Of a stretch of DNA of 64,000 nt, positions 53,022 to 61,970 are shown in pieces. The DNA lies in the NCBI GenBank assembly GCA_024280945.1, contig JAMXLO010000028.1, forward strand, positions 28,818 to 92,817. Direction: 5' to 3'. The DNA is from Acetobacteraceae bacterium (GTDB lineage Bacteria; Pseudomonadota; Alphaproteobacteria; Acetobacterales; Acetobacteraceae). The position numbers and the translations under genes are program-made. Position 1 is the first letter of the stretch. Each line of letters opens with the position of its first letter. The notes under the pieces were generated by a model. That model ran no database searches. It was not told the DNA's origin and worked only from the letters and a program-made list of their open reading frames with translations.

Positions 53022-54578
53022 TCACGCTCCAGCGGCGCAGCCGGTGTTTTCATGACGGACCCGATAAAGGGCAGCGAAATCGGTTCGTGACAGCAGGGCC
53101 ACGCATCTCGGAACAAAGCCTTCTGGGTTTGGATCCGCGCCCGCTTCGAGCATCAGCACAAAGTCGAAGTGACCGAGCGCTGCTGAGCCTCGATCAGGAT
53201 CGGTCACCAGCGCCGCATGCGGCGGAATGTCGTGTGCCTCGCGCGCCAGTCTTTCATATGCCGGCCGAAGGCGGATGGGCTGTTGGGCCGGGTTTGCGAA
53301 CAGGATTGGCCAGAATGCCCTTCGCTCAATCAGCAGCAAGGCGGGCAGATGATAGTCCGCCCGCAACAAGTTCGACAGCCGCCGGCTGCGCGGACCCGCG
53401 TCCCAGTAAGCCGGCGCCTCCTCCTGCGGAACATTGGTCACGTAGACCAGAGCGCCGGCCGGAACGGCGGCTATAACGGAGCGGAGATCGGCCAGATCAC
53501 GCCGATGGTCCATCCAGGCATCCGCCACTATCCCCATCCGCACCGCGAACAATGCTATCAATCCAGCAGCGCATATCGAGCCAATCCGTGGCGTCAGATG
53601 CGCTGGTTCTGTCGAGGCAAACAGCAAAAAGCCCAGCATGACCACAACCCGAGTGTCGACGAAGGCGGCACTCATCAACCCGAACGGAAGTATTACGTAG
53701 AGAAGTGCCAGAGCTCCGATGGCCGCCGCGGCGCGTGGCGCAAGCGTGAGCCAACCCGCAGCGACGGCCAAGACGACGCCTCCGTAGAGGAGCGCTGCGG
53801 TGATCATGTCGAGAGGAAACGAATAGTTGATAAAGGGGCTCGCCAACTGAACAAGTTTTTCGTGTGGGGTCATCCAATGCATCGCGGCGGGTGCGTCGTG
53901 CAACGTCGTCATGAACGACAGAAACAACGGTGCAGCCAACAGTGGAAGCAGCGCCAAGAGTGCGGGGAGCATCGTGCGACGCCGCCGCTCCGCATGCAGC
54001 TCTGAACTGCAGATCAGTATGAGAAAGAATACGACCCCAGCCAGATGACAGAAAAACAGCAAGACCGACGCGAGTGTCGCTGCCACGACGGTTGTGATCG
54101 GTCTTTGGTCACGCCAGGCAATCCACGCCGCAGCGAAAATCATCGCCAGGCCGATCCCGATCTGTCCGTTCAAGAACCCCAGCATGAAGTTGCTGTTGTA
54201 AGCGGCCAGTCCTGATGCCATTGGCCAATAGGAGGCGCGCCCAAACAAGGCCCGGTGCAGGGCGAGGACGCCGGCCAAGTTCAACAACAAGATGCCGCCG
54301 AGCAGGCAGCGCCCTGCGACGTGGACTGGAAGCACGCGCAGCAGCATCGGGCCGACTATGTCGGAAGCGAGGTTCGGAATGATCGACCAGTGCGGGGTGA
54401 ATAACGGCCCGCGCACCGGATCATCCGGTCCGGCAGCCAGGAGGACGAACCGAGCGAGGTGGTTTGGATAGTCGAGGATCGGCGGCACGTCGGCAATCAG
54501 CAGCGGCGCGAGCAGTGTGACCGAAAGCAGCGCCAACGTTCCCCACCAGGTAAGCGGTGGGATGCCTCTGTCCGACAA
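53022..54578 (-). CDS. Multi-span membrane protein of unknown function
   Basis: A 518-residue protein with about ten membrane segments followed by a soluble C-terminal domain of about 140 residues. DVPPILDYPNHLARFVLL in the first loop has the acidic-Tyr-Pro-Asn pattern seen in GT-C-like membrane glycosyltransferases, and a lipid-linked sugar role is possible. The start appears to be TTG at 54578, 14 bases after ftsY, so it may be the last gene of the dapF-mtaB-ftsY run. Similar in plan, not in sequence, to the protein at 60379. Confidence 0.7.
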   Translation of the reverse strand: MSDRGIPPLTWWGTLALLSVTLLAPLLIADVPPILDYPNHLARFVLLAAGPDDPVRGPLFTPHWSIIPNLASDIVGPMLLRVLPVHVAGRCLLGGILLLNLAGVLALHRALFGRASYWPMASGLAAYNSNFMLGFLNGQIGIGLAMIFAAAWIAWRDQRPITTVVAATLASVLLFFCHLAGVVFFLILICSSELHAERRRRTMLPALLALLPLLAAPLFLSFMTTLHDAPAAMHWMTPHEKLVQLASPFINYSFPLDMITAALLYGGVVLAVAAGWLTLAPRAAAAIGALALLYVILPFGLMSAAFVDTRVVVMLGFLLFASTEPAHLTPRIGSICAAGLIALFAVRMGIVADAWMDHRRDLADLRSVIAAVPAGALVYVTNVPQEEAPAYWDAGPRSRRLSNLLRADYHLPALLLIERRAFWPILFANPAQQPIRLRPAYERLAREAHDIPPHAALVTDPDRGSAALGHFDFVLMLEAGADPNPEGFVPRCVALLSRTDFAALYRVRHENTGCAAGA

Positions 54579-54592
54579 GTGCTACTCTGCCC

Positions 54593-55507
54593 CTACATCC
54601 CCACCAGCCCTTGCGCGAAATCTCCGGCGTCGAACGGTCGCAAGTCACCCACCTTTTCGCCCACCCCGACCGCGTGCACCGGCAGCTCGAAAGTCTCCGC
54701 CAGCGCCACCACGATCCCCCCGCGGGCGCTGCCGTCGAGCTTGGTGACCACCAGGCCGGTCACGTCCACCATTTCTTTGAACACCCGCACCTGCTGCAAT
54801 GCGTTCTGACCCGTGGTGGCGTCCAGCACCAGCAGGACCGAATGCGGCGCCGTCTCGTCCTGCTTGCGCAGCACGCGGACGATCTTGCGCAGCTCGTCCA
54901 TCAGAACCGACTTGTTGTGCAGCCGCCCCGCGGTATCGATCAGCAGCACATCGGCGGCCTCCGTCTTCGCCCGGGTCAGCGCATTGAAGGCGAGGCCCGC
55001 GGCGTCGGCATTGGGGCCGCCGGCGATCACCGGCGCGCCGACGCGCTCGCCCCAGATCTGCAACTGCTCCACCGCCGCGGCACGGAACGTGTCGCCGGCG
55101 ACCAGCACGACGCGCTTGCCGGCATCGCGAAAATTCTGCGCGAGCTTGCCGATCGTGGTGGTCTTGCCGGTGCCATTGACGCCGACCACCAGCACGACAT
55201 GCGGTTTGTGCGCTGGATCGAGCACCAGTGGGCGCGCCACCGGTTCCAGGATTGCCGCGATCTCCTCGGCCAGCGCCTGCCTGACTTCCTCGTCCGTCAC
55301 CTCCCTGCCGAAGCGGGAGCGGCGGAAGCTGTCGATCACCCGCCGCGCCACCTCGGTCCCGAGGTCGGCGGAGATCAACGCATCCTCCAGTTCGTCCAAT
55401 GCCGCATCGTCCAGGCGGCGCCTGCCGAGCGCGCCGAGGCCTTCGCTCAGCTTTTGGGTGCTGCGGGTCAGACCTTCCCTCAGGCGGGAGAACACACTGA
55501 TCGCCAT
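54593..55507 (-). CDS. ftsY: Signal recognition particle receptor FtsY
   Basis: A 304-residue SRP GTPase (NG domains) that docks ribosome-SRP complexes at the inner membrane. G1 is GVNGTGKTTTIGKLA, then AGDTFRAAAVEQL, VLLIDTAGRLHNK (G3) and VVTKLDGSARGG (G4), ending FDAGDFAQGLVG. The long acidic A domain of enterobacterial FtsY is absent, as is usual in this class. The start at 55507 overlaps the mtaB stop by one base (TGATG). Confidence 0.95.
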   Translation of the reverse strand: MAISVFSRLREGLTRSTQKLSEGLGALGRRRLDDAALDELEDALISADLGTEVARRVIDSFRRSRFGREVTDEEVRQALAEEIAAILEPVARPLVLDPAHKPHVVLVVGVNGTGKTTTIGKLAQNFRDAGKRVVLVAGDTFRAAAVEQLQIWGERVGAPVIAGGPNADAAGLAFNALTRAKTEAADVLLIDTAGRLHNKSVLMDELRKIVRVLRKQDETAPHSVLLVLDATTGQNALQQVRVFKEMVDVTGLVVTKLDGSARGGIVVALAETFELPVHAVGVGEKVGDLRPFDAGDFAQGLVGM

Positions 55508-56736
55508 CAGGCTGCCTCCGCCAACAGGTGTGTGCCAGTCGCGCCGACGACACGCGCCCTGAGCAGGCACGCAGGTACGACGGGTGCAGCGAGCCGTACC
55601 GGGGCGAAATGCTCGGAATGGCCGCTGTCGCTGCTTTCGGTCAGCACGTGGACCGTGCGGCCGAGCTGCGCGGCAAGGAAGCGCTGTGCATTGCGCCTGC
55701 CGATCTCGCGCAGATGCGCCGCACGTTCGCGCCGTCTTGCAACAGGCACCTTCGGCATGCGCGCTGCCGGCGTGCCAGGCCGCTCGCTATAGGGGAAGAC
55801 GTGCAGGAACGGCAGCTCCATGTCGGCGACGAAATCGCTCGTCTCGCGCGACAGAACTTCGGTCTCGGTCGGGAAGCCCGCGATCAGGTCGGCGCCGATC
55901 GCAATGCCAGGGCGCAGGCGCCGTGCGCGTTCAATCGCCGCTGCCGCATCACCGCGCAGGTGCCGCCGCTTCATCCGCTTCAGCACCAGGTCGCTGCCGG
56001 ACTGCAGCGACAGATGCAGATGCGGCATGAAGCGCGGCTCGTCCGCGAGCAGTCGCCAGATGTCATCGTCGATAGCAGCCGGATCGAGCGACGACAGCCG
56101 CAGCCGCGGCAGGTCCGGCACCAGCGCCAGCAGACGCCGCACCATCTGGCCGAGCCGGGGGGCGCCGGGCAGGTCAGCGCCGTATGACGCGATGTCCACG
56201 CCGGTCAGCACCACTTCCTGGTAGCCAGCCTCGATCAGCGCGCGGACCTGCGCCACCACCGCGCCCATCGGCACGCTGCGGTTCGGACCACGGCCGAACG
56301 GGATGATGCAGAAGGTGCAGCGATGATCGCAGCCCTGCTGCACCTGCACGAAGGCGCGGGCACGCCCGGCGAACTCAGTGACCAGGTGCGGCGCAGTTTC
56401 GCGCGCTGTCATGATGTCGGACACTGCACTGGTCGCGTCCGGCATCCAGCTTTCGCGCCGCAGCTTGTCGGCGTTGCCCAACACGCGTGTCACGCCGGGG
56501 AGGCTGGCCCACGCCGTCGGATCGATCTGTGTGGCGCACCCGGTGACGACAATGGGTGCGCCGGGTCGCTCGCGAGCGGCTCTGCGAATTGCCTGGCGCG
56601 CCTGCCTCTCGGCCTCCGCCGTGACGGCGCAGGTGTTGACGATCACAGTGTCGGCCAGCGCGGCGGCATGGCCGCGTATCACCTCGCTCTCATAGGTGTT
56701 CAGCCGGCAGCCGAAGGTGAGGATTTCAACGCTCAT
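55507..56736 (-). CDS. mtaB: tRNA t6A37 methylthiotransferase MtaB
   Basis: A 409-residue radical-SAM methylthiotransferase that converts t6A to ms2t6A in tRNA. The N-terminal cluster uses Cys of TFGCRLN, VNTCAV and VTGCATQ; the radical-SAM cluster is C-x3-C-x2-C in [12 protein letters not shown]; a TRAM-like tail ends the protein. It acts on the product of the TsaE-dependent pathway encoded at 33.4 kb. It overlaps dapF by four bases upstream and ftsY by one base downstream. Confidence 0.93.
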   Translation of the reverse strand: MSVEILTFGCRLNTYESEVIRGHAAALADTVIVNTCAVTAEAERQARQAIRRAARERPGAPIVVTGCATQIDPTAWASLPGVTRVLGNADKLRRESWMPDATSAVSDIMTARETAPHLVTEFAGRARAFVQVQQGCDHRCTFCIIPFGRGPNRSVPMGAVVAQVRALIEAGYQEVVLTGVDIASYGADLPGAPRLGQMVRRLLALVPDLPRLRLSSLDPAAIDDDIWRLLADEPRFMPHLHLSLQSGSDLVLKRMKRRHLRGDAAAAIERARRLRPGIAIGADLIAGFPTETEVLSRETSDFVADMELPFLHVFPYSERPGTPAARMPKVPVARRRERAAHLREIGRRNAQRFLAAQLGRTVHVLTESSDSGHSEHFAPVRLAAPVVPACLLRARVVGATGTHLLAEAA

Positions 56737-57566
56737 GGCGGATAAGCCGCCAGGTCCAACTCGCCGGTGAACGCGGTGGCTACCGGCCCGGTCATGAGTA
56801 CGTGTCCGTCGCCGCGCCATTCGATGGTCAGTTCGCCGCCGTCCATCTCCAGGATGGCGCGGCGCGCGGCGAGGCCGCGGCGATGCGCGTTGACGAGGGC
56901 AGCACACGCGCCGGATCCACAGGCCAGGGTAAGGCCGGCGCCCCTCTCCCATACGCGCAGGCGGATCCTGTCGGGTGCGAGGACCTGTGCGAACCCAATA
57001 TTGGCGCGTTCGGGGAAGAGCGGATCGTGCTCCAGGTCGCGCCCGAGTTTGGCGACAGGCACGCCTGTCAGGTCGGCGACGAAGAAAGTCGCATGCGGGT
57101 TGCCCATCGAAGCTGCCGCCGGGTCTGCGAGCGGGCCCAGCGCGAGGTCGAGGTGCAGGGTGTCCATCGGCCGGGCCAGCGGGATATCCGACCAGTCGAG
57201 CCGGGCCGGCCCCATGTCGACGCGCACGCTGCCGTCCGACAGCACATCGGCGTGGAGGTCGCCGCTTGTCGTGCGGACGATCTGGGTCAGCCGGCCCGTT
57301 TCATGCGCCAGCAGGCGCGCGACACAGCGGGTGGCGTTGCCGCAGGCGCCCGCCTCGGACCCGTCCGGATTGCGGATACTCATGAAGGCATCGGCATCGG
57401 AGTGGACCGGAGGAGGCTCGATCACGATGAGCTGGTCGCAGCCAATGCCGGTCCTGCGATCGGCAATGGCGGCAGCGCGGGTCGGCGTGATGCCGAGTTT
57501 GCCGCGGCGCTCGTCGAGCACGACGAAGTCGTTGCCGCAGCCATGCATTTTGACGAAGCGCGCCAT
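56733..57566 (-). CDS. dapF: Diaminopimelate epimerase
   Basis: A 277-residue cofactor-free epimerase making meso-DAP for lysine and peptidoglycan. The two catalytic cysteines are Cys75 (GACGNATRC) and Cys216 ([10 protein letters not shown]). [17 protein letters not shown] at the N-terminus is diagnostic. The start ATG has no strong ribosome binding site. A GC-rich palindrome separates it from the FAH gene upstream, suggesting the end of one operon and start of another. Confidence 0.95.
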   Translation of the reverse strand: MARFVKMHGCGNDFVVLDERRGKLGITPTRAAAIADRRTGIGCDQLIVIEPPPVHSDADAFMSIRNPDGSEAGACGNATRCVARLLAHETGRLTQIVRTTSGDLHADVLSDGSVRVDMGPARLDWSDIPLARPMDTLHLDLALGPLADPAAASMGNPHATFFVADLTGVPVAKLGRDLEHDPLFPERANIGFAQVLAPDRIRLRVWERGAGLTLACGSGACAALVNAHRRGLAARRAILEMDGGELTIEWRGDGHVLMTGPVATAFTGELDLAAYPP

Positions 57567-57606
57567 GGCCCGCGGTATATGCCCCCGTGGGGCTGGGGTG
57601 GAAGGG

Positions 57607-57641
57607 CCCCCTCCCCCAACTCCTCCCGCGAGGGGAGGGGG
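57607..57641. repeat. GC-rich palindromic element between the FAH and dapF genes
   Basis: CCCCCTCCCC (57607-57616) and GGGGAGGGGG (57632-57641) form a perfect 10-bp stem; the loop holds TCCTCCCGCGA. It is close in sequence to the element in the addA 5' end (37571-37593). Located 13 bases after the FAH stop, it could also end that transcript. Confidence 0.6.
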
Positions 57642-57653
57642 AACTTGGGGTTC

Positions 57654-58499
57654 TTACCCCTCGACGACGCGCTGGGTCTGAACGCCCAGGCCTTCGACGG
57701 ACAACCGCATCGTATCGCCGACCTTCAGGAAGATCGGGTTTGGCTTGACGCCCTGGCCGACGCCCGGTGGCGTGCCAGTGGCGATCACATCGCCGGCGTG
57801 CAGTGTGATGAAGTGGCTGACATAGCTGACCAGCTTCACGACGCCGAAGATCATTGTCGCGGTGGTCCCGTTCTGCATGCGCTTGCCGTTGACCTCGGTC
57901 CACAGCGGCAGTGCCTGGGGGTCGGGAACCTCGTCCTTGGTCACCACCCACGGACCCGTGGGGCCGAACGTGTCGCAGCCCTTGCCCTTGTCCCAGGTGC
58001 CGGCACGCTCGATCTGGAATTCGCGCTCGGAGACGTCGTTGCACACGCAGTAGCCGGCGACGTGATCCAGCGCGGCGTTCTCCGGCACGTAGCGCGCGGT
58101 CTTGCCAATGACGATGCCGAGTTCGACTTCCCAGTCCAGCTTCTTCGAACCGCGCGGCAACAGTACGTCGTCGTTCGGCCCGCAAAGCGCGCCCAGTGAC
58201 TTCAGGAAGATGATCGGCTCCTTCGGCACCGGCATCCCGGCCTCGGCCGCGTGGTCCGCATAGTTCAGTCCGATGCACACGTAGTTCACCGGTCGCGCCA
58301 CGCAGGAACCGAGGCGTACATTGCCATCGACTCTGGGCAGCGTGTTCGGATCGATACCAGCGATCATCTTCAGCGCGTGATCAGATAGCGCGAAGCCGTC
58401 GATGTCGCGCGCCACCGACGAAAGGCAGCGAATGGAGCCATCCTTCGCCAGCAACGCGGGCTTTTCGGCCCCGTAAGGTCCATAGCGCAGCAACTTCAT
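57654..58499 (-). CDS. Fumarylacetoacetate hydrolase family protein
   Basis: A 281-residue FAH-fold hydrolase of the FAHD1/2,4-diketo-3-deoxy-L-fuconate(rhamnonate) hydrolase branch. Metal site residues lie in SKKLDWEVELGIVIG and CNDVSEREFQ; GKGCDTFGPTGPWVVTKDEV and TGTPPGVGQG are typical. Such enzymes cleave C-C bonds of diketo acids to give pyruvate. It is 12 bases after an SDR gene and is the last of the five-gene operon with the IlvD/Edd dehydratase, which points to sugar-acid cleavage. Confidence 0.87.
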   Translation of the reverse strand: MKLLRYGPYGAEKPALLAKDGSIRCLSSVARDIDGFALSDHALKMIAGIDPNTLPRVDGNVRLGSCVARPVNYVCIGLNYADHAAEAGMPVPKEPIIFLKSLGALCGPNDDVLLPRGSKKLDWEVELGIVIGKTARYVPENAALDHVAGYCVCNDVSEREFQIERAGTWDKGKGCDTFGPTGPWVVTKDEVPDPQALPLWTEVNGKRMQNGTTATMIFGVVKLVSYVSHFITLHAGDVIATGTPPGVGQGVKPNPIFLKVGDTMRLSVEGLGVQTQRVVEG

Positions 58500-58511
58500 G
58501 ATGTGGTTCCC

Positions 58512-59261
58512 CTACAACGTAAGGCCGCCGTCGATCACGACGGCCTGGCCGGTGACGAACTGCGCCGCATCAGAGGCGAGATACACCGCCAGTTGCGCGA
58601 TCTCTTCTGGCGCGGCAAGACGCCCGAGCGGCTGGCGGTCGATGAAGGCCTGACGCGCCGCCTCAACCGATCCTGCCTGCGCCGCGTTCTCGGCAATGCG
58701 CTCCTCCAGGCTTGGTGTCAGGACCGTACCGGGACAGAGGCAGTTGCAGCGGATGCCCTGCTTGATGAAGTCGGTCGCCACCGACTTCGTCATGCCGATC
58801 ACCGCGGCCTTGGTCGCGCTGTAGATGAAGCGGTTCGGCAGACCTTTCACGCTGCTCGCCACCGAGGCCATGTTCAGGATTACGCCGCCGCCGCGTGCGA
58901 TCATTGCCGGCAGGAATGCCTGCATGGTGCGGAACATCGACCGCACGTTCAGATCGAAGGCCAGCGTCCACTCGGTTTCCTTGGCGTCCAGAATATTGCC
59001 CTGGTGCACAAGACCAGCACAGTTGAACAGGATATCGACCGGCCCCGCATTGCGTGCGGCCTGCGCGATTGCATCCACGTTCAGCACGTCGAGTGGTGCC
59101 GTGCTTATTTTGTCGGACGCAATCGCCTGGACTTTCGCAGCATCGATGTCGGTGGCGATGACGCGCGCTCCGGCGTCGGCAAAGGCGAGCGCCGCGGCGC
59201 GGCCAATCCCCTGTCCCGCGGCGGTGACGAAGGCGGTCTTGTTGGCGAGCTGATCGGACAT
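58512..59261 (-). CDS. SDR-family dehydrogenase, 2-keto-3-deoxy sugar acid type
   Basis: A 249-residue classical SDR: TAAGQGIGRAAALAFADAGA cofactor loop, IATDIDAAKVQAI with the NAD-favouring Asp, NMASVASSVKG, catalytic YSATK, and RCNCLCPGTVLTPSL. The FNC and CPGTV-TPSL pattern is that of the 2-keto-3-deoxy-L-fuconate dehydrogenase/BDH2 group. GGAG lies seven bases before the ATG. With the FAH hydrolase downstream it can account for oxidation and cleavage of a 2-keto-3-deoxy sugar acid. Confidence 0.85.
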   Translation of the reverse strand: MSDQLANKTAFVTAAGQGIGRAAALAFADAGARVIATDIDAAKVQAIASDKISTAPLDVLNVDAIAQAARNAGPVDILFNCAGLVHQGNILDAKETEWTLAFDLNVRSMFRTMQAFLPAMIARGGGVILNMASVASSVKGLPNRFIYSATKAAVIGMTKSVATDFIKQGIRCNCLCPGTVLTPSLEERIAENAAQAGSVEAARQAFIDRQPLGRLAAPEEIAQLAVYLASDAAQFVTGQAVVIDGGLTL

Positions 59262-59290
59262 CGCAGGGCTCCGATACGTGGTTTCCGGCC

Positions 59291-60361
59291 TCAGCGAAAG
59301 GCCCGGCGGATGCGGCCCCAGTCCTCGATCGCCTGTTCCTGTCCTGGCGGGATCGAGAACACCACCTGGCTAAAGCCTGCATCGGCCAGAGCACCGATGC
59401 GAGCCGTGAGATCGGAAGCCGTGCCGATGAACGACGTGGCGCGGATCATCTCCGCGGTGATGAAAGGACGCTCATCCGGACGCACGAACATCAGGTGGCC
59501 GCGGTGATTGGAAAGATAGTAGGCCTTCGGGTCGAACTCGCGCTTCGCGTAAGCGACATAGGCCTCGACCTTCTCGGCGAATTCCGGGCGCATGGCGAGA
59601 GGTGCCGGGTGGCCGGCCAGAGCGGTGTCGGCTGCACGATGCAGCAACATCGCAGCGCGCGGTGCGGCCAGGGCCATGCCGCGTGGCCCATCCACCGGTT
59701 CGCCGTCCTCCAGCACGGCGCCACCGATCCACGCGACCGCTTCGAGCCGGTCTCCCGAACGCCCTGCAGCAGCCCATGCGCCGCGCATCTGCTCCAGCGT
59801 AGCGACGCCGCGCTCTACGTCGGCGACATTGTCGATCCAGGCAGCGCCAAGCCTGGCGGTAAGACCGCGGGCACGCGGACCGGAGGCAGCGATATACAGC
59901 GGAATGGGATCATCGATGTTGATCAGTCCCAACTCCGGATTGAGCATGCGGATGCGCTGCCGCTTGCCTTCCAACTCCATCTCGACCTCATCGCCGCGCC
60001 ACAGCGCGCGCACGATCCGGATGTACTCTTCCATGTCGGCGAGCTTCACCGCGCCGAGCCCCATCGTGCGGCGCCCGGTGAAGCCGGTGCTGACGCCGAA
60101 TACGATGCGTCCTGGCGCGAGTTGATTGAGGGATGCCAGCGCATTGGCGGCAACCGGCGCGATGCGGTTGGAGGGGATCAGCACGCCAGTGCCGAGTTTG
60201 ATGCGCATCGTCTTCACTGCTGCCACCGCCATAGCAACGAACGGATCCGCACTCAGCATTTGCGTGTCGAAGAACCATGCGTGCGAGAAGCCAAGCTCCT
60301 CCGCACGACGCACCAGCCGCCAGGAGTCCGCGGCTGTGGGGATGGCAATGCCGAACTGCAT
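59291..60361 (-). CDS. LLM-class flavin/F420-dependent oxidoreductase
   Basis: A 356-residue luciferase-like enzyme, start MQFGIAIPTAADSWRLVRRA. Family marks are AWFFDTQMLSADPFVAMAVAA, IKLGTGVLIPSNRIAPVAANALASL, APGRIVFGVSTGFTGRRTMG and the C-terminal FSQVVFSIPPGQE. The group resembles F420-type LLM proteins such as methylene-H4MPT reductase-like forms, but alphaproteobacterial members may use FMN. The ATG at 60361 is preferred, with AAGGGA upstream. Its place between sugar-acid genes is unexplained. Confidence 0.82.
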   Translation of the reverse strand: MQFGIAIPTAADSWRLVRRAEELGFSHAWFFDTQMLSADPFVAMAVAAVKTMRIKLGTGVLIPSNRIAPVAANALASLNQLAPGRIVFGVSTGFTGRRTMGLGAVKLADMEEYIRIVRALWRGDEVEMELEGKRQRIRMLNPELGLINIDDPIPLYIAASGPRARGLTARLGAAWIDNVADVERGVATLEQMRGAWAAAGRSGDRLEAVAWIGGAVLEDGEPVDGPRGMALAAPRAAMLLHRAADTALAGHPAPLAMRPEFAEKVEAYVAYAKREFDPKAYYLSNHRGHLMFVRPDERPFITAEMIRATSFIGTASDLTARIGALADAGFSQVVFSIPPGQEQAIEDWGRIRRAFR

Positions 60362-60378
60362 GGTTGGGTTCCCTTGGC

Positions 60379-61950
60379 TCATGATGGGGAATTACCAGGT
60401 GCCGTCGTCAATCGGCACAGGCGGATGGCGTCGTTGTCCAAATTTGACACAACCTGCGAGCAGCCCTTTCTGGCAAGTCCGTAATAAGCAAGCGTCTGAT
60501 CGGCGATGCCCGGAGCCTCGGAGGGTGCCTCCAGCCCGTAAAGAGGCCCAGCATGGGTGCGGATCATCTCCTCCGCCTGCCGCGACAGCAGACTCTGCTG
60601 GCCCGGTTTGATCAAGTTGTTGTTCGCACCCACGAAGGGAATCGACGGCGGCACCCAATCGGCCAGATAGGCCACCGGCGCCGAATCCAGCAATACAACC
60701 AGGCTGTCCGGTTCAATGTCCGGAAATCTGACGGCGACCGGACGCGGCGAAGCCATGCGGCCCCAGTCGGGGTAAACAGCGGTTGCCATGACAACGATGC
60801 CGACCAGAGTGCAGCCGATCACGAGGGGCATGCGTAACCGCCGCTGCTCTAGCAATGGCCGCAATGCTATCAGGACCATCGTTCCGGTGAGCAATTCCAG
60901 CAACGCCAGATAGCGCAGAATGGAAAATGCCAGTTCCCAAAGCGCGAATGCGGTCGTGAAGAACGCAGACAGCAACAAGCCCGCTCTGTCCAGGGAGGAC
61001 GCGCAGGTACGCCAGCGCAGAAGGTAGCAGGCGAGAGTGACGAGGGACGCCACATAGGCGATGGCAAAGCGCGCGTCGCGCACAGGCAGTTCGCTTACCA
61101 GAGTCGTGGGTCGGAATGCCCAGAATCCGGGATACGCCAGCGCCTCGACCAGGTCGCGCGGCTTGAACCTCTCGTCGGTGAATGGCAATGGGTCCACGAA
61201 TGGCGAACGGAACCACTGATTCATGTACGGCAGAATCGGGTTGTCGTAGCGGTGGAACAACATCGCACACCACGGGCCGACCAGCAGGAGACCGGTGAGC
61301 AGTCCCGCCAGAACATACGCTGCAAGGCACGACAGGCGGCTTGCGGACGAGCGATCGGGCACGACCAGCAGCGCAACCGCGCCCGCCACGGAGTACGGCA
61401 CCGCGGTCAACTTCAGGCCTGCCGCGCACCCAAACAGCAGACCGGCGCAGGCCGCACTGACGACCGGGCGTCCCCGGTCCGACGTCAGGAACAGCAGCCC
61501 ACCCAGAGCGCACGATGCCGTTATCATGTCATCCTGCGCGGTTGCCAGCACCGGAAGACCGGCCACACCGGTGGCCCCGAACAGCGTCGCAAAGCATGCG
61601 ATCAACCCACGCCCTGGCAGGCCACCTGCAACTGCGCGCAGCGTCAGCTCGAACGCGAGCCAGACCGCCAAAGCGTGCGGCATTGCCAGCACGATGTTCA
61701 GCAACACCGGCGAACCGTTCAACCGGTCACGAAGTGCGCCGATCGGAATGTCGAGCACCGGCGAAAGGAACGTCTGCAACTGTGCCGGCGCGATGTCCGT
61801 CCATAACCGCCCGGTCAGCAGCGCGTGTGAATTATACAGATGATAGTTGCGGAGATCCCAGTCCGTGTCGGTCCCGGCCCGGCCAGCCAGTATCGCGAAG
61901 AATGTGAAGATGACGAGTGGCCATACCCAACGATGCCGATCCCTTGTCAT
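60379..61950 (-). CDS. Multi-span membrane protein, GT-C glycosyltransferase-like
   Basis: A 523-residue protein with about ten membrane segments. GTDTDWDLRNYHLYNSHALL followed by LQTFLSPVLDIPIGAL matches a proteobacterial family with NYHxYNxxALLxxR and DxxPAxxQTxxNPLLD signatures, often annotated as family 87-like glycosyltransferases. The acidic pair in the first loop could be catalytic. The ATG at 61950 starts at the first membrane helix. It sits between the dehydratase and LLM genes, 20 and 17 bases from them, so it is co-transcribed though its link to sugar-acid use is unclear. Confidence 0.72.
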   Translation of the reverse strand: MTRDRHRWVWPLVIFTFFAILAGRAGTDTDWDLRNYHLYNSHALLTGRLWTDIAPAQLQTFLSPVLDIPIGALRDRLNGSPVLLNIVLAMPHALAVWLAFELTLRAVAGGLPGRGLIACFATLFGATGVAGLPVLATAQDDMITASCALGGLLFLTSDRGRPVVSAACAGLLFGCAAGLKLTAVPYSVAGAVALLVVPDRSSASRLSCLAAYVLAGLLTGLLLVGPWCAMLFHRYDNPILPYMNQWFRSPFVDPLPFTDERFKPRDLVEALAYPGFWAFRPTTLVSELPVRDARFAIAYVASLVTLACYLLRWRTCASSLDRAGLLLSAFFTTAFALWELAFSILRYLALLELLTGTMVLIALRPLLEQRRLRMPLVIGCTLVGIVVMATAVYPDWGRMASPRPVAVRFPDIEPDSLVVLLDSAPVAYLADWVPPSIPFVGANNNLIKPGQQSLLSRQAEEMIRTHAGPLYGLEAPSEAPGIADQTLAYYGLARKGCSQVVSNLDNDAIRLCRLTTAPGNSPS

Positions 61951-61970
61951 CACACGTCGGCAACTTTGAT